DNA of 64,000 nucleotides, from positions 706,658-770,657 of the forward strand of contig JAKOGI010000108.1 in assembly GCA_029747015.1 (NCBI GenBank). The letters are read 5' to 3'. This document shows, piece by piece, positions 1 through 10,024 of the stretch. The position numbers were made by a program, and so were the translations under genes. The notes beneath the pieces are model-generated. The model was given only the letters and a program-made list of their open reading frames with translations. It made no database searches and was not told the origin of the DNA. The first letter of the stretch is position 1; each line of letters begins with the position of its first letter. The stretch is from Carnegiea gigantea (lineage: Eukaryota > Streptophyta > Magnoliopsida > Caryophyllales > Cactaceae).

Positions 1-190
1 GGGTATAATAATTTTTGAAACTCTAAAGTTTGGGTATAGTAATTTACAGATCCTTTTAAATTGCAAAAAAATTCCTAAACTTTTAAAAATTTGCAATTTA
101 ACCCCAATATTTAAAAACTTACTTTTGAAAATTCTAAAATTGTGTTTGTGATTTTTTGCTCACTAATAGATCTCGATGTTCTCTTTCATC

Positions 191-203
191 TGGTATCAGA
201 GCC
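191..203 (+). other. tRNA-Met primer binding site of pararetrovirus copy 1
   Basis: The sequence TGGTATCAGAGCC is the usual complement of the 3' end of plant initiator tRNA-Met, which primes minus-strand DNA synthesis in Caulimoviridae. It lies about 90 bases before ORF1 and, on the circular genome, near the end of a leader of roughly 550 bases that starts downstream of the TATA box at the other end of the unit. Confidence 0.9.
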
Positions 204-290
204 ACGTGCACAAAAATAATTAAGATTATTAAGCTAATTAATGATTAATTAAGCCAATTAATCGTGATTAAGTGTGACTAACTACGTTTA

Positions 291-674
291 ATGCTGGAAG
301 CATCACCTGCTTGTCCTGATCCAAATTATTCACATATTGTTTACTCACCGGAAGGTAATATCTCAGCAGCACCCCAATTGAACTATATTACTGATATAGT
401 TTTAGAACTAAAAGCGAAATTAGCTAAAATTAAGATTGAACTACAAGATCTTAAGAATCAGTTAACAGTTGTTTATTTTTCTCTTCTTAACGAAATTAGA
501 CATAGCGAAAAAGATACTCCTAAAATTAGCACTTCTTTTCAGCATAAATATCCTTTTCAAAACCCAAAACACAAAGTTCCATTTCCTTTGGAAGAGGTAA
601 AAATTCAAAAAGAAGTAGGAGAACAATCTGGTAAAAAATCTACTGAAAAGAAAGAAAAAGAAGATGGAGTATGA
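291..674 (+). CDS. Pararetroviral ORF1, small coiled-coil protein, intact
   Basis: This is an intact 127-residue frame and the first ATG-led ORF after the primer site. A leucine, lysine and isoleucine-rich stretch around residues 40-65 looks like a coiled coil, and the last 35 residues are rich in Lys and Glu. The position matches the small first ORF of badnaviruses and tungroviruses, whose products are virion-associated or of unknown role. I do not recognise this protein by sequence. Its stop overlaps the next start in ATGGAGTATGA, an 11-base overlap suited to leaky scanning or reinitiation. Copy 2 keeps the overlap (ATGGAGTATAA), although its own ORF1 is broken. Confidence 0.6.
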   Translation: MLEASPACPDPNYSHIVYSPEGNISAAPQLNYITDIVLELKAKLAKIKIELQDLKNQLTVVYFSLLNEIRHSEKDTPKISTSFQHKYPFQNPKHKVPFPLEEVKIQKEVGEQSGKKSTEKKEKEDGV

Positions 675-2304
675 AAAATATAGTCTTGAAGAGCTACAAA
701 AAATATTTGATAAAGAACAAAATCCCGAAGAATTAAACAAAATCATTAGTGCTATTAGTGATAAATATGATTTCTTGTCTGATGATAATGAAGAGACTAA
801 TAATGTCCAATTAGAAGAAGAAATATATCAACAAATGAATCTTATTAAACTCGATGATCTTAATGCGTTACCATTAGAAGAAACTAAACGAAAATTAGAT
901 AAAAAATATAGTAAACTGGTTGCGGAAAATGAGATTAACGAAATAGGAGAAGAAATTGACTTACATGAAACAGAGACTAATCTTGTTAATAATGTCGTTC
1001 CTAAATCTGAAGAATTTGATGAACCTTCCAGAAGAAACACTTATTTCTTGAGGTCTAGGTATGCTCCTATAGGACGAACAAATAATTTTTCCTTCGAGTT
1101 TGTCCCAAGGAAAACTACGTCCTATGAAGAGATTGGCCTTACTCCAATTAGTCAAACTGGTTACATCTTAAACATCGATGGAGCTCGTAATAGAGAAGAA
1201 ATATTTAAGCACTGGAAAAGAGGAATGAACAGTGTTTTAAATTTAAATACTACATGAACTGCGGCAAACTTTCTAAACTATATCGAGTATAGTTTCTCCG
1301 ACACTGTGGCTGACTGGTATAATTCTTTAAGTGAATATGGTAAAATACTTTAAGAACGATGGAAACACCAGCTGCTATGTTCAGAAGTCTGTGTAAAGAA
1401 ATTGAGGCAGAATTCATCGGAGCTAAAATTGATTCGGAAGAAAAAAATACGAGAATGGTAAAGAAAAATTAACAACATAGAATTATGGGATATGAGATAC
1501 TTAGAACATTATATCGCAGAATTCAGTCAATATTATTATAAAATTGGGTATAATGAAACAAATTTTGGCATGTTCTATGACAAATTGTCATATCCTATAA
1601 ATTCTATAATTAATGAAAAATACATGACATGGTTTGAACGAACAGATGTTGTAGATACCCTTGGAGCGAGAATTTTCTATTTGCGAAAATGGGTCAATGA
1701 ATAATGTCTTGATCTTCAAAAGCAAAAGAAGATTAAGAAGCATTTCTTGACTTGTTAGGATTCACCTCATCAATGAGGAAAAGAATTTGAGAAAAGAAGA
1801 AAAAGAAAATTCTATAAGAAAAATAGTTTTAACAAGCGAAGAGGGAAAAAAATATAGAAGAAAATATTATAACAAATCGAGTCCTAAAAAACATAGATTT
1901 TTAGAAAAGTTGCTTATTGCCCGGCAGAAAAAAACAACTGCAAGTGTTGGGCATGTAGAGAAGTAGGGCATTATGCTAACGAATGTAAAAATAGGAAGAA
2001 TAACAAACTTATTGAAACTTTAGAAAGCCTAGATTATGTTGAGCTTAATGAAGATGAAACTTTAGAACTAGCCCTAGGCAACAACAAAGGAATTGTTAAA
2101 ATTATAGAAGACAATGAATATGAAGAAAGTGATTATGAAGAAACTAGCCATATGATAAAAAGTAGCTCGGTAAGCCTTGATGATCTTCAAGGAGAAGAAT
2201 TTGTGGTAGATAATGATCATGAAGAAGTTAAGGGAGATTGGGTTCTTCCTATAATCCAAAAAGACATGATCTATAAAAAAATCTATTTTTCAAATAAAAA
2301 GTAA
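664..2304 (+). pseudogene. Pararetroviral coat protein region with CCHC zinc knuckle, broken
   Basis: The N-terminal 197 residues are open and acidic. A TGA at 1255-1257 then interrupts a segment that continues in frame with typical capsid-core features. An open piece at 1492-1704 carries a YYYKIGYNETNFGMFYDKL-like capsid motif followed by PINSII. A CX2CX4HX4C knuckle (CWACREVGHYANEC) lies near 1942-1983 after a basic stretch, as in caulimovirid capsid proteins. An acidic tail follows. Copy 1 lacks one A relative to copy 2 in the A-run near 1340, and that shift is later compensated. A second A-run near 2275 probably hides a shift, so CP and the following MP region may once have been one polyprotein. 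Confidence 0.8.
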
Positions 2305-2956
2305 ATACGTATGTGAAATGATGAAAGGAGATCTTGAGATCAAAGATTGTGATTATGACGTTGGAGAAGTTAATCGAATCAATTGGAAGAATATCCTTAA
2401 GCATAACAAAGATATAAAGTATAGATATATCCACGTCGGAAGTGTCCAAGTTCAAATAACTCCATTACAATATTATGGTAAAGATATTGATTTTTACGCT
2501 TTACTCTGTGATATCAGATATACCAAATTTAATAATCAAATAATTATAGGGATAAAAACAAATTTATGTAATGGGTCAGTAGGTTTCAATTGTCGATCTG
2601 GATATTATGTAAGTCTAAAAAATGTATTTGCTAAAAACTTCATATCCCTTAAGATCAAAACAGTGGGGATGAACATGAAAAGAGGAGGATATCCGCTACA
2701 GATATTTTGAAAAATCATCTACGAGTTAGATAATATGATAGACCTTAAGACTAAGGTAACAATGATAGGGGCAGAAAAATGTGAAAGTCCTACCCCGATG
2801 CAGAAAATTCAAAGAATTAAGTCTAACCCTCAAGATATAAAAATCGATTGTTCATAGATATCTAGTTTTGTCCACCCTACAAAAATTAATAAGAAAAATG
2901 TAATAAAAATTGATGAGGAGGGAAAAATCACCATTAAATCCCAATTATTAAGAAGT
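2305..2956 (+). pseudogene. Movement protein (30K superfamily)-like region
   Basis: The open stretch 2318-2710 encodes 130 residues with a beta-rich pattern. A YIHVGSVQVQITPLQ segment is followed by an LLCDIRYTKF segment that carries the conserved Asp, then by a glycine-containing strand region. This matches the core layout of 30K-type movement proteins, which move virus through plasmodesmata. TGA at 2708-2710 stands where copy 2 reads TGG, and TAG at 2855-2857 follows in the same frame. The region sits between the CP zinc knuckle and the protease, so the order is CP then MP. The assignment rests on pattern recognition and position, not on a database hit. Confidence 0.68.
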
Positions 2957-3730
2957 ATGAGCACAAAGTCAGATTGGAGAGAAGGATCTTCATCCGTTAA
3001 AGAAGAGCATAGGGAAGATGATACAATTAGCATGACTAGTGAAATGAGTAGAATGAGTTTTGAAGCTGCAAGACCTAGTTTAGATCGATTAACAAGTTTG
3101 GAAAGAAAGTTCATTGGATACAAAACTAGAACTGTTAGTGAATCAATTTATGGGGATGAATTAGTCGAAAATATGACCATGGAAATATCCTATGAAGCTA
3201 CCAATACAAACATCAATAGCATCTATATCCCAATAAAGGTATGTTTAAAGAGATATAATAAATATAGACTGTGTGCCTATATAGATAGTGGTTGTTCTGT
3301 ATGCTTTGGAAAAAGAACATTATTTCCTGAATTTATGTGGAAAAAAGTTAAAAATTCTTTACAAGTAAGAATAGCTGATAATAGTGTTATGAGCCACAAT
3401 GAAGCCATAGAAGGATTAACCATAGAATTAGGAGGAGTTCAATGTATTATACCAGTTCTATGGGCTACTGATCAACCTTCTCATGATATGATTATTGGAA
3501 ATAATTTTCAAAGATTATATTCTCCATGCACCCAGACTATAAACCAAATAATATTTACGATTAATGGTCACTCAGTTCCTATTGAAAAATTAAGTAAGGC
3601 TTACACTCATCACAAAATTAAATTTACACGCAGCCAGCGTGGTGAGAAGGTAATACCTGCACAACGTGAAGTAGCACTGACAATCTCATTGCTTGAGTTA
3701 CCTGTTAAAGAACAAATAATTGAACAATAA
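2957..3730 (+). pseudogene. Pararetroviral aspartic protease region
   Basis: This 257-residue open stretch continues the MP frame. The catalytic motif is YIDSGCSVCFG, with Asp at residue 110 followed by Ser-Gly. A hydrophobic strand and an HDMIIGNNF motif near residue 180 fit the second half of a retropepsin fold. The first 80 residues are Ser, Arg and Glu-rich and look like a linker. A single TAA at 3728-3730 separates it from RT in the same frame. The enzyme would cleave the polyprotein. About 500 bases matching the middle of this region, catalytic motif included, are absent from copy 2. Confidence 0.82.
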
Positions 3731-4660
3731 GAAAAATTATGCAAAGAACTCTATTATGATAATCCTCTGAAATTTTGGGATAAAGACAAAACATTTGCTA
3801 AAATCACTTTATTAAATCCCAACACTATCATCCGAGTTAAACAAATGGTGTATACCCACCACGACATTCAAGAGTTTAATAAACAAATCAAAGAACTTCT
3901 GGATAAAAGATTAATAAGAAACAGTAAGAGTCCTCACACCAGTCCCGCTTTCATGGTAAGAAATCATGCTGAGGAAGAAAGAGGAAAAGCCAGAATGGTA
4001 ATCAATTACAAAAAACTTAATGATAACACTGTCTTTGATGGTTATTGTATTCCTAACAAAACAGTCCTTTTTAACAGAATTCAAGGAGCCTCTTGATTCT
4101 CGAAAATGGATTACAAGAGGGGTTATTGGTAGATAAAAATGGAAGAGAAAATTATTCCTTTAACTGTATTTAGTGCCCCACAAGGACATTATGAATGGAT
4201 AGTAATGTCATTTGGCCTTAAAAATACACCTCAAATATTCCAGAGAAGAATGGATAATATCTTCAAAGACCTTAATCATTGTTGTCTAGTTTACATTGAT
4301 GATATCCTTATCTTTTCTAAAACCATAAAGTAACATAAAAATGATGTTCTGACTGTCACCCAAAGATGCATTGATCACAGTATTATACTTGGAAAAAACA
4401 AGTGCATTTATGCTGAATAAGAAATCGAGTTCTTAGGTCTAGAAATAAAAGCTGCACAAATTATTCTACAAAAATATATTCTGGAAAAAATAGAAAATTT
4501 TCCTGAAAAAATTAAAGATAGGAAGCAATTAGAAAGGTTTTTAGGGTGTCTTACCTATGCTTCTGATTTCATTAAAGATTTAGCTAAACTAAGAAAACCA
4601 TGACAGCAAAAACTCAAGAAAGATGTTCACTGGACATAGACTATTAACAATACAAAGATT
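3731..4660 (+). pseudogene. Pararetroviral reverse transcriptase, nonsense-interrupted
   Basis: The RT core is clear. It begins with a KSPHTSPAFMV motif and the VINYKKLN strand, then has a PQGHYEWIVMSFGLKNTP segment, the catalytic YIDD at 4292-4303, and the FLGCLTYASDFI thumb motif. Stops TGA 4094, TAG 4130, TAA 4331, TAA 4418, TGA 4601 and TAG 4637 break it, all in one unchanged frame. TGA 4094 faces TGG in copy 2 and TAA 4418 faces CAA. The stops at 4130 and 4331 are also stops in copy 2. The enzyme would copy pregenomic RNA into DNA. It is non-functional as it stands. Confidence 0.9.
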
Positions 4661-5149
4661 GTGTAAAATTTTCAGAAGATGTGTAAAAATCTTCCTGTTC
4701 TTAATTTGCCTAACGAAGAAGCTGATTTAATTCTTGAGATAGATGCCAGTAATGAGCACTGGATTGCAGTACTCAAAATCAAAGAAAGAGAAAAACTCTG
4801 CAAATATTACAGTGGAAGCTTTAATAAAGCAGAATGCAACTATCCCACGATGAAAAAAGAAATTCTTGCAGTCACAAGGGGAATTGAAAAATTCTTAATC
4901 TTTTTAGCCCCTAAACCTTTTCTCATTCGAACTGATGGCAAAGGAATACTCGGTTTTGTAAAAAAGAATTTATCAAATATGCAAGCGCAAGGGTGACTCC
5001 CGCATTGGCAATTATGGCTTAACCAGCTTTCCTTCTTTATTCAACATATACATGGATCGAAGAACTCTCTGGCAGACAGTCTAACTCGAGAACTCGCCAA
5101 TGATGATCATCAACACCGACCTCTTGTTAGAAAAGGAGGAGATCCTTAA
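4661..5149 (+). pseudogene. Pararetroviral RNase H domain
   Basis: The open stretch 4679-4996 has an ILEIDAS motif with the first acidic residue, a YPTMKKEILAV segment with the catalytic Glu, and an LIRTDGKGIL segment with the next Asp. The C-terminal part, with an SLADSLTREL motif, lies beyond TGA 4994-4996 in the same frame and ends at TAA 5147-5149. RNase H removes the RNA strand during reverse transcription. TAA 4664-4666 stands where copy 2 reads CAG. The end overlaps the start of ORF4 in another frame by about 50 bases. Confidence 0.87.
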
Positions 5150-6182
5150 TGAAATGCTACTTCTACTAGAACGGGTTACATCTTCTAGTAAAGTCCTTAT
5201 TGATAACCTGGAATTCCATACAAAAAGTAGATCACGATTTGGTCTACTCTCTACTACCTATCTGATAGCCTAAAGATTTTCTCTTCTAGAGTTACAAATT
5301 AGATACCTTCGGTGTCCTTATGATATCCAAGAAAACATAAGTTCTCATATCTAAGAAAAATGGTTCAAGGAATGGTATGCAGCTTGTGTCGACTTTTATC
5401 ATCATTATTCCTATGATATTTGAGAGTCTTGGAGTACAACGATCTATTTTCCCGATAGATCTGGAGTAGGTGACATTTGTTTCCCAGCTAATTCAATATC
5501 TCCCCGAGATCCTGTCTTCAAAGCCTGAAAATATGGGATGATTCTTTACTTCTCAGAAGTTCTAGATCCTAATTTTCCATTTTTCTCAACCTTAATTAAG
5601 TTCCAACAATACATGTTCAAAAGGTTCCATTGGATTTTTAAATCTCGTGAGGGACCAACAAAAATTTCAATTCGCAGGTACTTAACTTTGGAGGTTTATA
5701 ATGCCCTGATTGAATATGAAAATAGAAAAGTTAAGCCAGCTCATTATCTTGTCCAAATTGTTGATTGCAATGATCCCAATGATCAACGACAAAATTGGAT
5801 TCATGGAGATCCGGTACATATAGTTACTGATCTTGCATTAGCAAGGGTTATTGGGTTTTTCAACATTTATCATTAATGTTGGGCATTTATTGAAAAAGGA
5901 AAAATATTAATGCATTGTGGAAACACTACTTTTACCTATAGTAACAAATTCAATGATTACATGAAAGTGGACGGTGCAGAATCAGAAGATATTTTTGATT
6001 ATCTCTTTGATATTAGAGCTGAAAAATTCTTATCAAAAGAAGAAAAGAAATATCTCCTTGAGTTGTTTAAAGAATATGATTTAGAGCATCTTAACCAAAT
6101 TAATGAAGATTTTGATGATTATTCAGATAATGATGGTCTGAAAACTATAATTGGAGATGAAGGATATGCAGAATCTCAATAA
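5100..6182 (+). pseudogene. Pararetroviral ORF4, about 360 codons, function unknown
   Basis: One frame runs from ATG 5100 to TAA 6180-6182, interrupted by TAA 5271, TAA 5352, TGA 5421, TGA 5526 and TAA 5874, with no frameshift. Open pieces are 5538-5876 and 5910-6182. The N-terminus has Leu and Glu heptads like a coiled coil, the middle is rich in Tyr, Phe and Trp, and the C-terminus is very acidic. Its place after RNase H matches the translational transactivator of caulimoviruses or P4 of rice tungro bacilliform virus, but I see no diagnostic transactivator motif. Copy 2 has the same frame with its own start, so this was a real viral gene. Confidence 0.65.
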
Positions 6183-6362
6183 TGATGACTAGTCTTGTCA
6201 TCATTAAAAGTTCTGAAAAGGCTGCCCCATTATTGTACTATTTTGACAAGTATTCGGCCTGTAAAATAAAGTGTGTACTGTAGCCGTCAGTTTACTGTTG
6301 GCAACTATAGCCATGTGAAACATCTGTAGCCATTAGGGCATCCCATGTACCCCCATCCCCTC

Positions 6363-6370
6363 TATAAATA
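6363..6370 (+). promoter_or_regulatory. TATA box of the pregenomic RNA promoter, copy 1
   Basis: TATAAATA follows a C-rich stretch about 180 bases after ORF4, the expected place for the promoter of the terminally redundant pregenomic RNA. Copy 2 has TATAAAA at the equivalent site. Transcription would start about 30 bases downstream. Confidence 0.7.
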
Positions 6371-6514
6371 GAGAGATCGAGAGTTGAGAAGGGACACGAT
6401 CATTTGAGCATTCTTGAGCAAACGGGAAATTGGGCTTCTCCATTTCTCTATGAACAAGCATCTCTAATGATCTTAGCTTAAGTCCCCCTTCAAGCTTTCC
6501 ACTTTCAATCTTTC

Positions 6515-6520
6515 AATAAA
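6515..6520 (+). terminator. Poly(A) signal of pregenomic RNA, copy 1
   Basis: AATAAA within TTTCAATAAAAGAAG lies about 150 bases downstream of the TATA box. Plant pararetroviruses place the signal inside the transcribed leader, so it is bypassed on the first pass and used on the second, giving terminal redundancy. The same context is kept in copy 2. Confidence 0.7.
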
Positions 6521-6840
6521 AGAAGTCTCCCAATAGGGAACGTTATCCAATCGAACCTTATATCTTAAATATTATAATTTCTTGATTAAAATCTCACTAT
6601 CCTTGAAAAAGATTAAAAACTTGATTAATGACTATGGTCCGAGGTAGGAAACGAAACGGATCTGTACTGTACCTGATATAAGGAAGGAGTGGTTGAGATT
6701 AGCAATCTTTGTAAATCGGAAGCTAGAAGAACGTTGGAGTCCAAGCCGACTAAGTTCAGGTAACAGTTGAAACTCTTTAATTAAATTTTAATTATTTTTG
6801 CTAAGCGTGGTGAGCCGTTAATCACAGAAAATATAATATT

Positions 6841-7964
6841 TATGATATAAGTAGTAGATTGTGATAACTAGTACCATTAAAGTCATTATAAGAAACCCAA
6901 ACATAAATATAATCTTAATTTTGCAAAACAACCAATAACTTTGAAGTATTTGCATTTAAAGTCCTTTAGGGACCTAGTAATAAATATTAAGACTCCAAAA
7001 ATCATTTACACCAAACCTCATAGGCTCCGGAAATTATTTTCAAAGTTCGTGAGGTTCGAAAATTAATACACCAAACCACAGGGGACTGAAGTGCAAATTT
7101 TTCTAGATAATATGTATCATATTTAGGTACATATTTTTATAAGGGATATTATATAATTAGGTTAAATTTTTATTTCATTTCTCCTAACTCAATAAGTATT
7201 TTCATAATTCTCCTATCCAATCGACTAAAAATGATATATTGTAAGGAACAAAAGGTACACTGTAGATAAAAAATGATATACTATAGGTAAGAAAAGATAC
7301 ATGGTAGGAAACAAAGAATATAATGCAGGAAGGAAAAAATACATTGTATAATAGAAAAGATACACTATTGTAAAAAAAAGACACACTGTAATATCTGAAG
7401 CGTACATCAACTACACGACTTCAGGGTGTGTACTATACTAGATACATATATTCCTATACAAGAATTTCCCAGAGAATCGTGCCTGGGTAATACAATGAGG
7501 TCTCAGGCCTCAATGATGTTAAAAATTTAAAAGTAAAAACTTAAAAAGTGAAAATATTTATGTGGACTTAGGTTTCTTAAAGAGAGAAATTTGAAAACAT
7601 GTAAAAAGAAAATGAATAGCGAGAGAACCTAGAGCAAAGAGCGTCATTATGGTCATCAAAATTACACAGAGACATACATACAATTCAGCTCAACCTTTTC
7701 CATCAAAGATCCAGAAAAAAATTTGTTGTAAAGGAATAACAAATTATGGAGACTTCCAGAACAGATGTTCACAGCTTGTATAGCCTAACTGATTTTATCA
7801 GTGCTAACATTTGAAATATTTACATTTGGGATCATCAAACTTTAGTGTATTAATTTGTAGAACCAGCTTTTTAAAAATTGAACTTTTAGGACCACTAAAT
7901 AATTGTGCAATAAACTTTTGGTGGACAAATCACTATTGAACTTTTTATATAATTATCAAAACGT
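6841..7964. other. Spacer between the two pararetrovirus copies
   Basis: This is AT-rich non-coding sequence with no credible gene. It holds loosely repeated phrases of the type 'caaacctca...ggacc...aaatt' around 6940-7100 and 7820-7960. Similar phrases flank the left end of copy 1 and the right end of copy 2. A degenerate tandem repeat lies in its middle. Confidence 0.6.
7230..7400. repeat. Degenerate ~21 bp tandem repeat, about 8 units
   Basis: Successive units read like GATACACTGTAGGAAAAAAA with variation: gatatattgtaagg, gtacactgtag, gatatactatagg, gatacatggtagg, atacattgta, gatacactattg, gacacactgta. Spacing is 20-22 bases. The open frames seen on the minus strand here, rich in Tyr, Phe, Leu and Ser, are products of the repeat and not genes. 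Confidence 0.65.
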
Positions 7965-8072
7965 TTCATATTTGCAAATTTAACCCCAATTCTTAAAAAC
8001 TTACTTTCAAGAATTTTAATTTTGTGCATGTAATATTACTCTCACTAGCACTACTCGAAATGCTCTTTAATC

Positions 8073-8085
8073 TGGTATCAGAGTC
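8073..8085 (+). other. tRNA-Met primer binding site of copy 2
   Basis: TGGTATCAGAGTC matches the copy 1 site except for one base near its 3' end. Confidence 0.85.
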
Positions 8086-8142
8086 ACGTGATCAAAAATA
8101 ATTAAGATAATTATTATTTAATTAAGGTAATTACTGTGTTTA

Positions 8143-8557
8143 ATGCTTGAATCGTCATCTACTTGTCTTGCTCTTAGTCATTCATGTGTTGTGCACTCAC
8201 CAGAAGGAACTATTTTAGTAGCACTGCAATTAAACTATATCACTGATATAATTTTTAAGTTAAAAGCCCAATTAGCAAAAATTAAGACTAAAGTTAAGAA
8301 GTTTAAAAAGTAATTGTCTGTAATTTACTTTTCTTTAATTAATGAGATTAGACTTACTGAAAAATCAATTTCCTTTAGATTTAATTGTCTGTAATTTAAG
8401 TATTAGTACTTCATTTTAGCATAAATATCATTTCCAAAACCTAACAAACAAAAATCAATTTTCTTTAGATGATATAAAAACTCAAAAATAAGCAGGAGAA
8501 AAATCAACCGAAAAAACATCTGAAAAGGCAGAGAAAAAAGAAGAAGATGGAGTATAA
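8143..8557 (+). pseudogene. ORF1 remnant of copy 2
   Basis: It starts at an ATG equivalent to that of copy 1 and can be aligned through its coiled-coil and Lys/Glu-rich parts, but a TAA follows the coiled coil and there is at least one indel. A short duplicated phrase, 'ttaattgtctgtaattta', occurs twice within it. The end keeps the ATGGAGTATAA overlap with the next gene. Confidence 0.6.
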
Positions 8558-9990
8558 GCAGTATAATCTTGAGGAATTACATAATATGTTTGATAAAGAA
8601 CAAGACCCCCAAAAAAAAAATAATATGGGTGCAATAACTTAAAACAAGATGTATTATCTGATGACAACAAAGAGATAAATAACATCCAATTAAAAGAAGA
8701 AATATATTAGCAAATGAACCTAATTAAACTAAATGATCTCAACGTCGTTCTTTTAGAATAAATTTAGAGGAAGCTAGATAAAAAAAAAAAGTAAAATGGC
8801 ATTCAACAATGAAATCAATGAGATTAGAGAAAAACTCAACATAGACAAAATCAAGTTCAATTTAGGTAACAATATTACTCCTAAACCTAAAGAATTTGGT
8901 GAACCTTCTAGAAGAAATAACCATTTTATGAGACCTAAATACGTTCCAACATGACGTACAGCTAATTTTTCCTTTGGATTTATCCTAAGAAAAATCATGA
9001 CCTTTGAAAAGATTGACTTTACCCCAATTAGTCAAACAGAATACATATTAAATTTGGATGGAGCTCGTAATAGGAAAGAAATAATTGAACATTGGAAAAG
9101 AGGAATGAATAGTATCTTGAATTTAAATACTACATGAACTGCATGAAATTTCTTAAATTATATCGAGCATAGTTATTCTTGTACTGTAGCTGACTAGTAT
9201 GATTTATTAAATAAGGAAGGTAAAAATACAATAAGAATGATGAAAACACCTGCTACAATGTTCAAAAATTTATGTAAGGAAATTAAAACTGAATTATTGG
9301 AGTTAAACTTGATTTTGAAGAAAAAGTTAGAGAATGACAAAGAAAGGTTAATAACATAGAGTTGTAGGATATAAAATATCTGAAGAATTATATTGTTGAA
9401 TTTAGTTATTATTATTATAAAATTGGGCATGATGCAACTAATCTTGGTATATTTTATGACAAATTACCACACCCAATCAATTCTATAATCAATTAAAAGT
9501 ACATTACATGACTTGAAAAAGAAGATGTCTTCATCCTCAAAAACAAAAGAAAATGAAGAAATAATTTCAAGCATGGTGGCATAATCGTCACCAATGGAGA
9601 AAGGAACATGAGAGAAGAAGAAAAAAAAAATCTATGAGAAAAAGAGCTTTAACAAGCAAGGGAGAGAGAAATACAAAAGAAAATATTATAACAAACTATG
9701 CCCTAAAAAATGAAATTCATTTAGAAAAGCCATCTATTGTCTGCCAGGAAAAACAACCGTAAGTGTTAGACATGCAGAGAAGTAGGAAAAATATTATAAC
9801 AAGCTTATAGAAACATAAATATTAGGTAGTCTCGATTATTTTGAGCTTAGTGAGGAAGAAGCACTTGATCCATTCCTGAAAAACAACAAGGAAATTATCG
9901 AAATTGTACTTGAGGATGAATATGAAGAAATTTATTATGAAGAAAACCAGCCATATGATGGAAGTTAAGTGAGATTGGGTCCTTCTCATA
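8547..9990 (+). pseudogene. Coat protein remnant of copy 2, knuckle truncated
   Basis: It aligns with the copy 1 coat protein, including the RNREEIFKHWKRGMNS-equivalent segment and the capsid core near 9400-9490. The stop TGA at 9135-9137 is at the same codon as TGA 1255-1257 of copy 1. In the zinc knuckle near 9755-9800 the first cysteines are recognisable, but about 15-25 bases with the His and last Cys are missing. It is non-functional. Confidence 0.72.
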
Positions 9991-10024
9991 ATTCAGAAAG
10001 ACATTATCTATATTTTTAAAAAAA

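Larger units (their letters stand above)
90..6840 (+). mobile_element. Endogenous pararetrovirus (Caulimoviridae), copy 1, defective
   Basis: The order is primer site, ORF1, coat protein with CCHC knuckle, movement-protein-like region, aspartic protease, RT, RNase H, ORF4, TATA box and poly(A) signal. There are no LTRs and no integrase, which fits a plant pararetrovirus rather than an LTR retrotransposon. Limits were set by where similarity to the second copy begins (about base 95) and ends (about 6838). The unit is nearly a whole genome, linearised in the leader just upstream of the primer site. Many in-frame stops make it non-functional. The small overlapping ORF upstream of a long polyprotein recalls badnaviruses and tungroviruses, while the CP-MP order recalls cavemoviruses. 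Genus is left open. Confidence 0.88.

Noticed and set aside
7202..7410. Hydrophobic minus-strand frames resembling small membrane proteins
   Set aside because: They are produced by the 21 bp tandem repeat.
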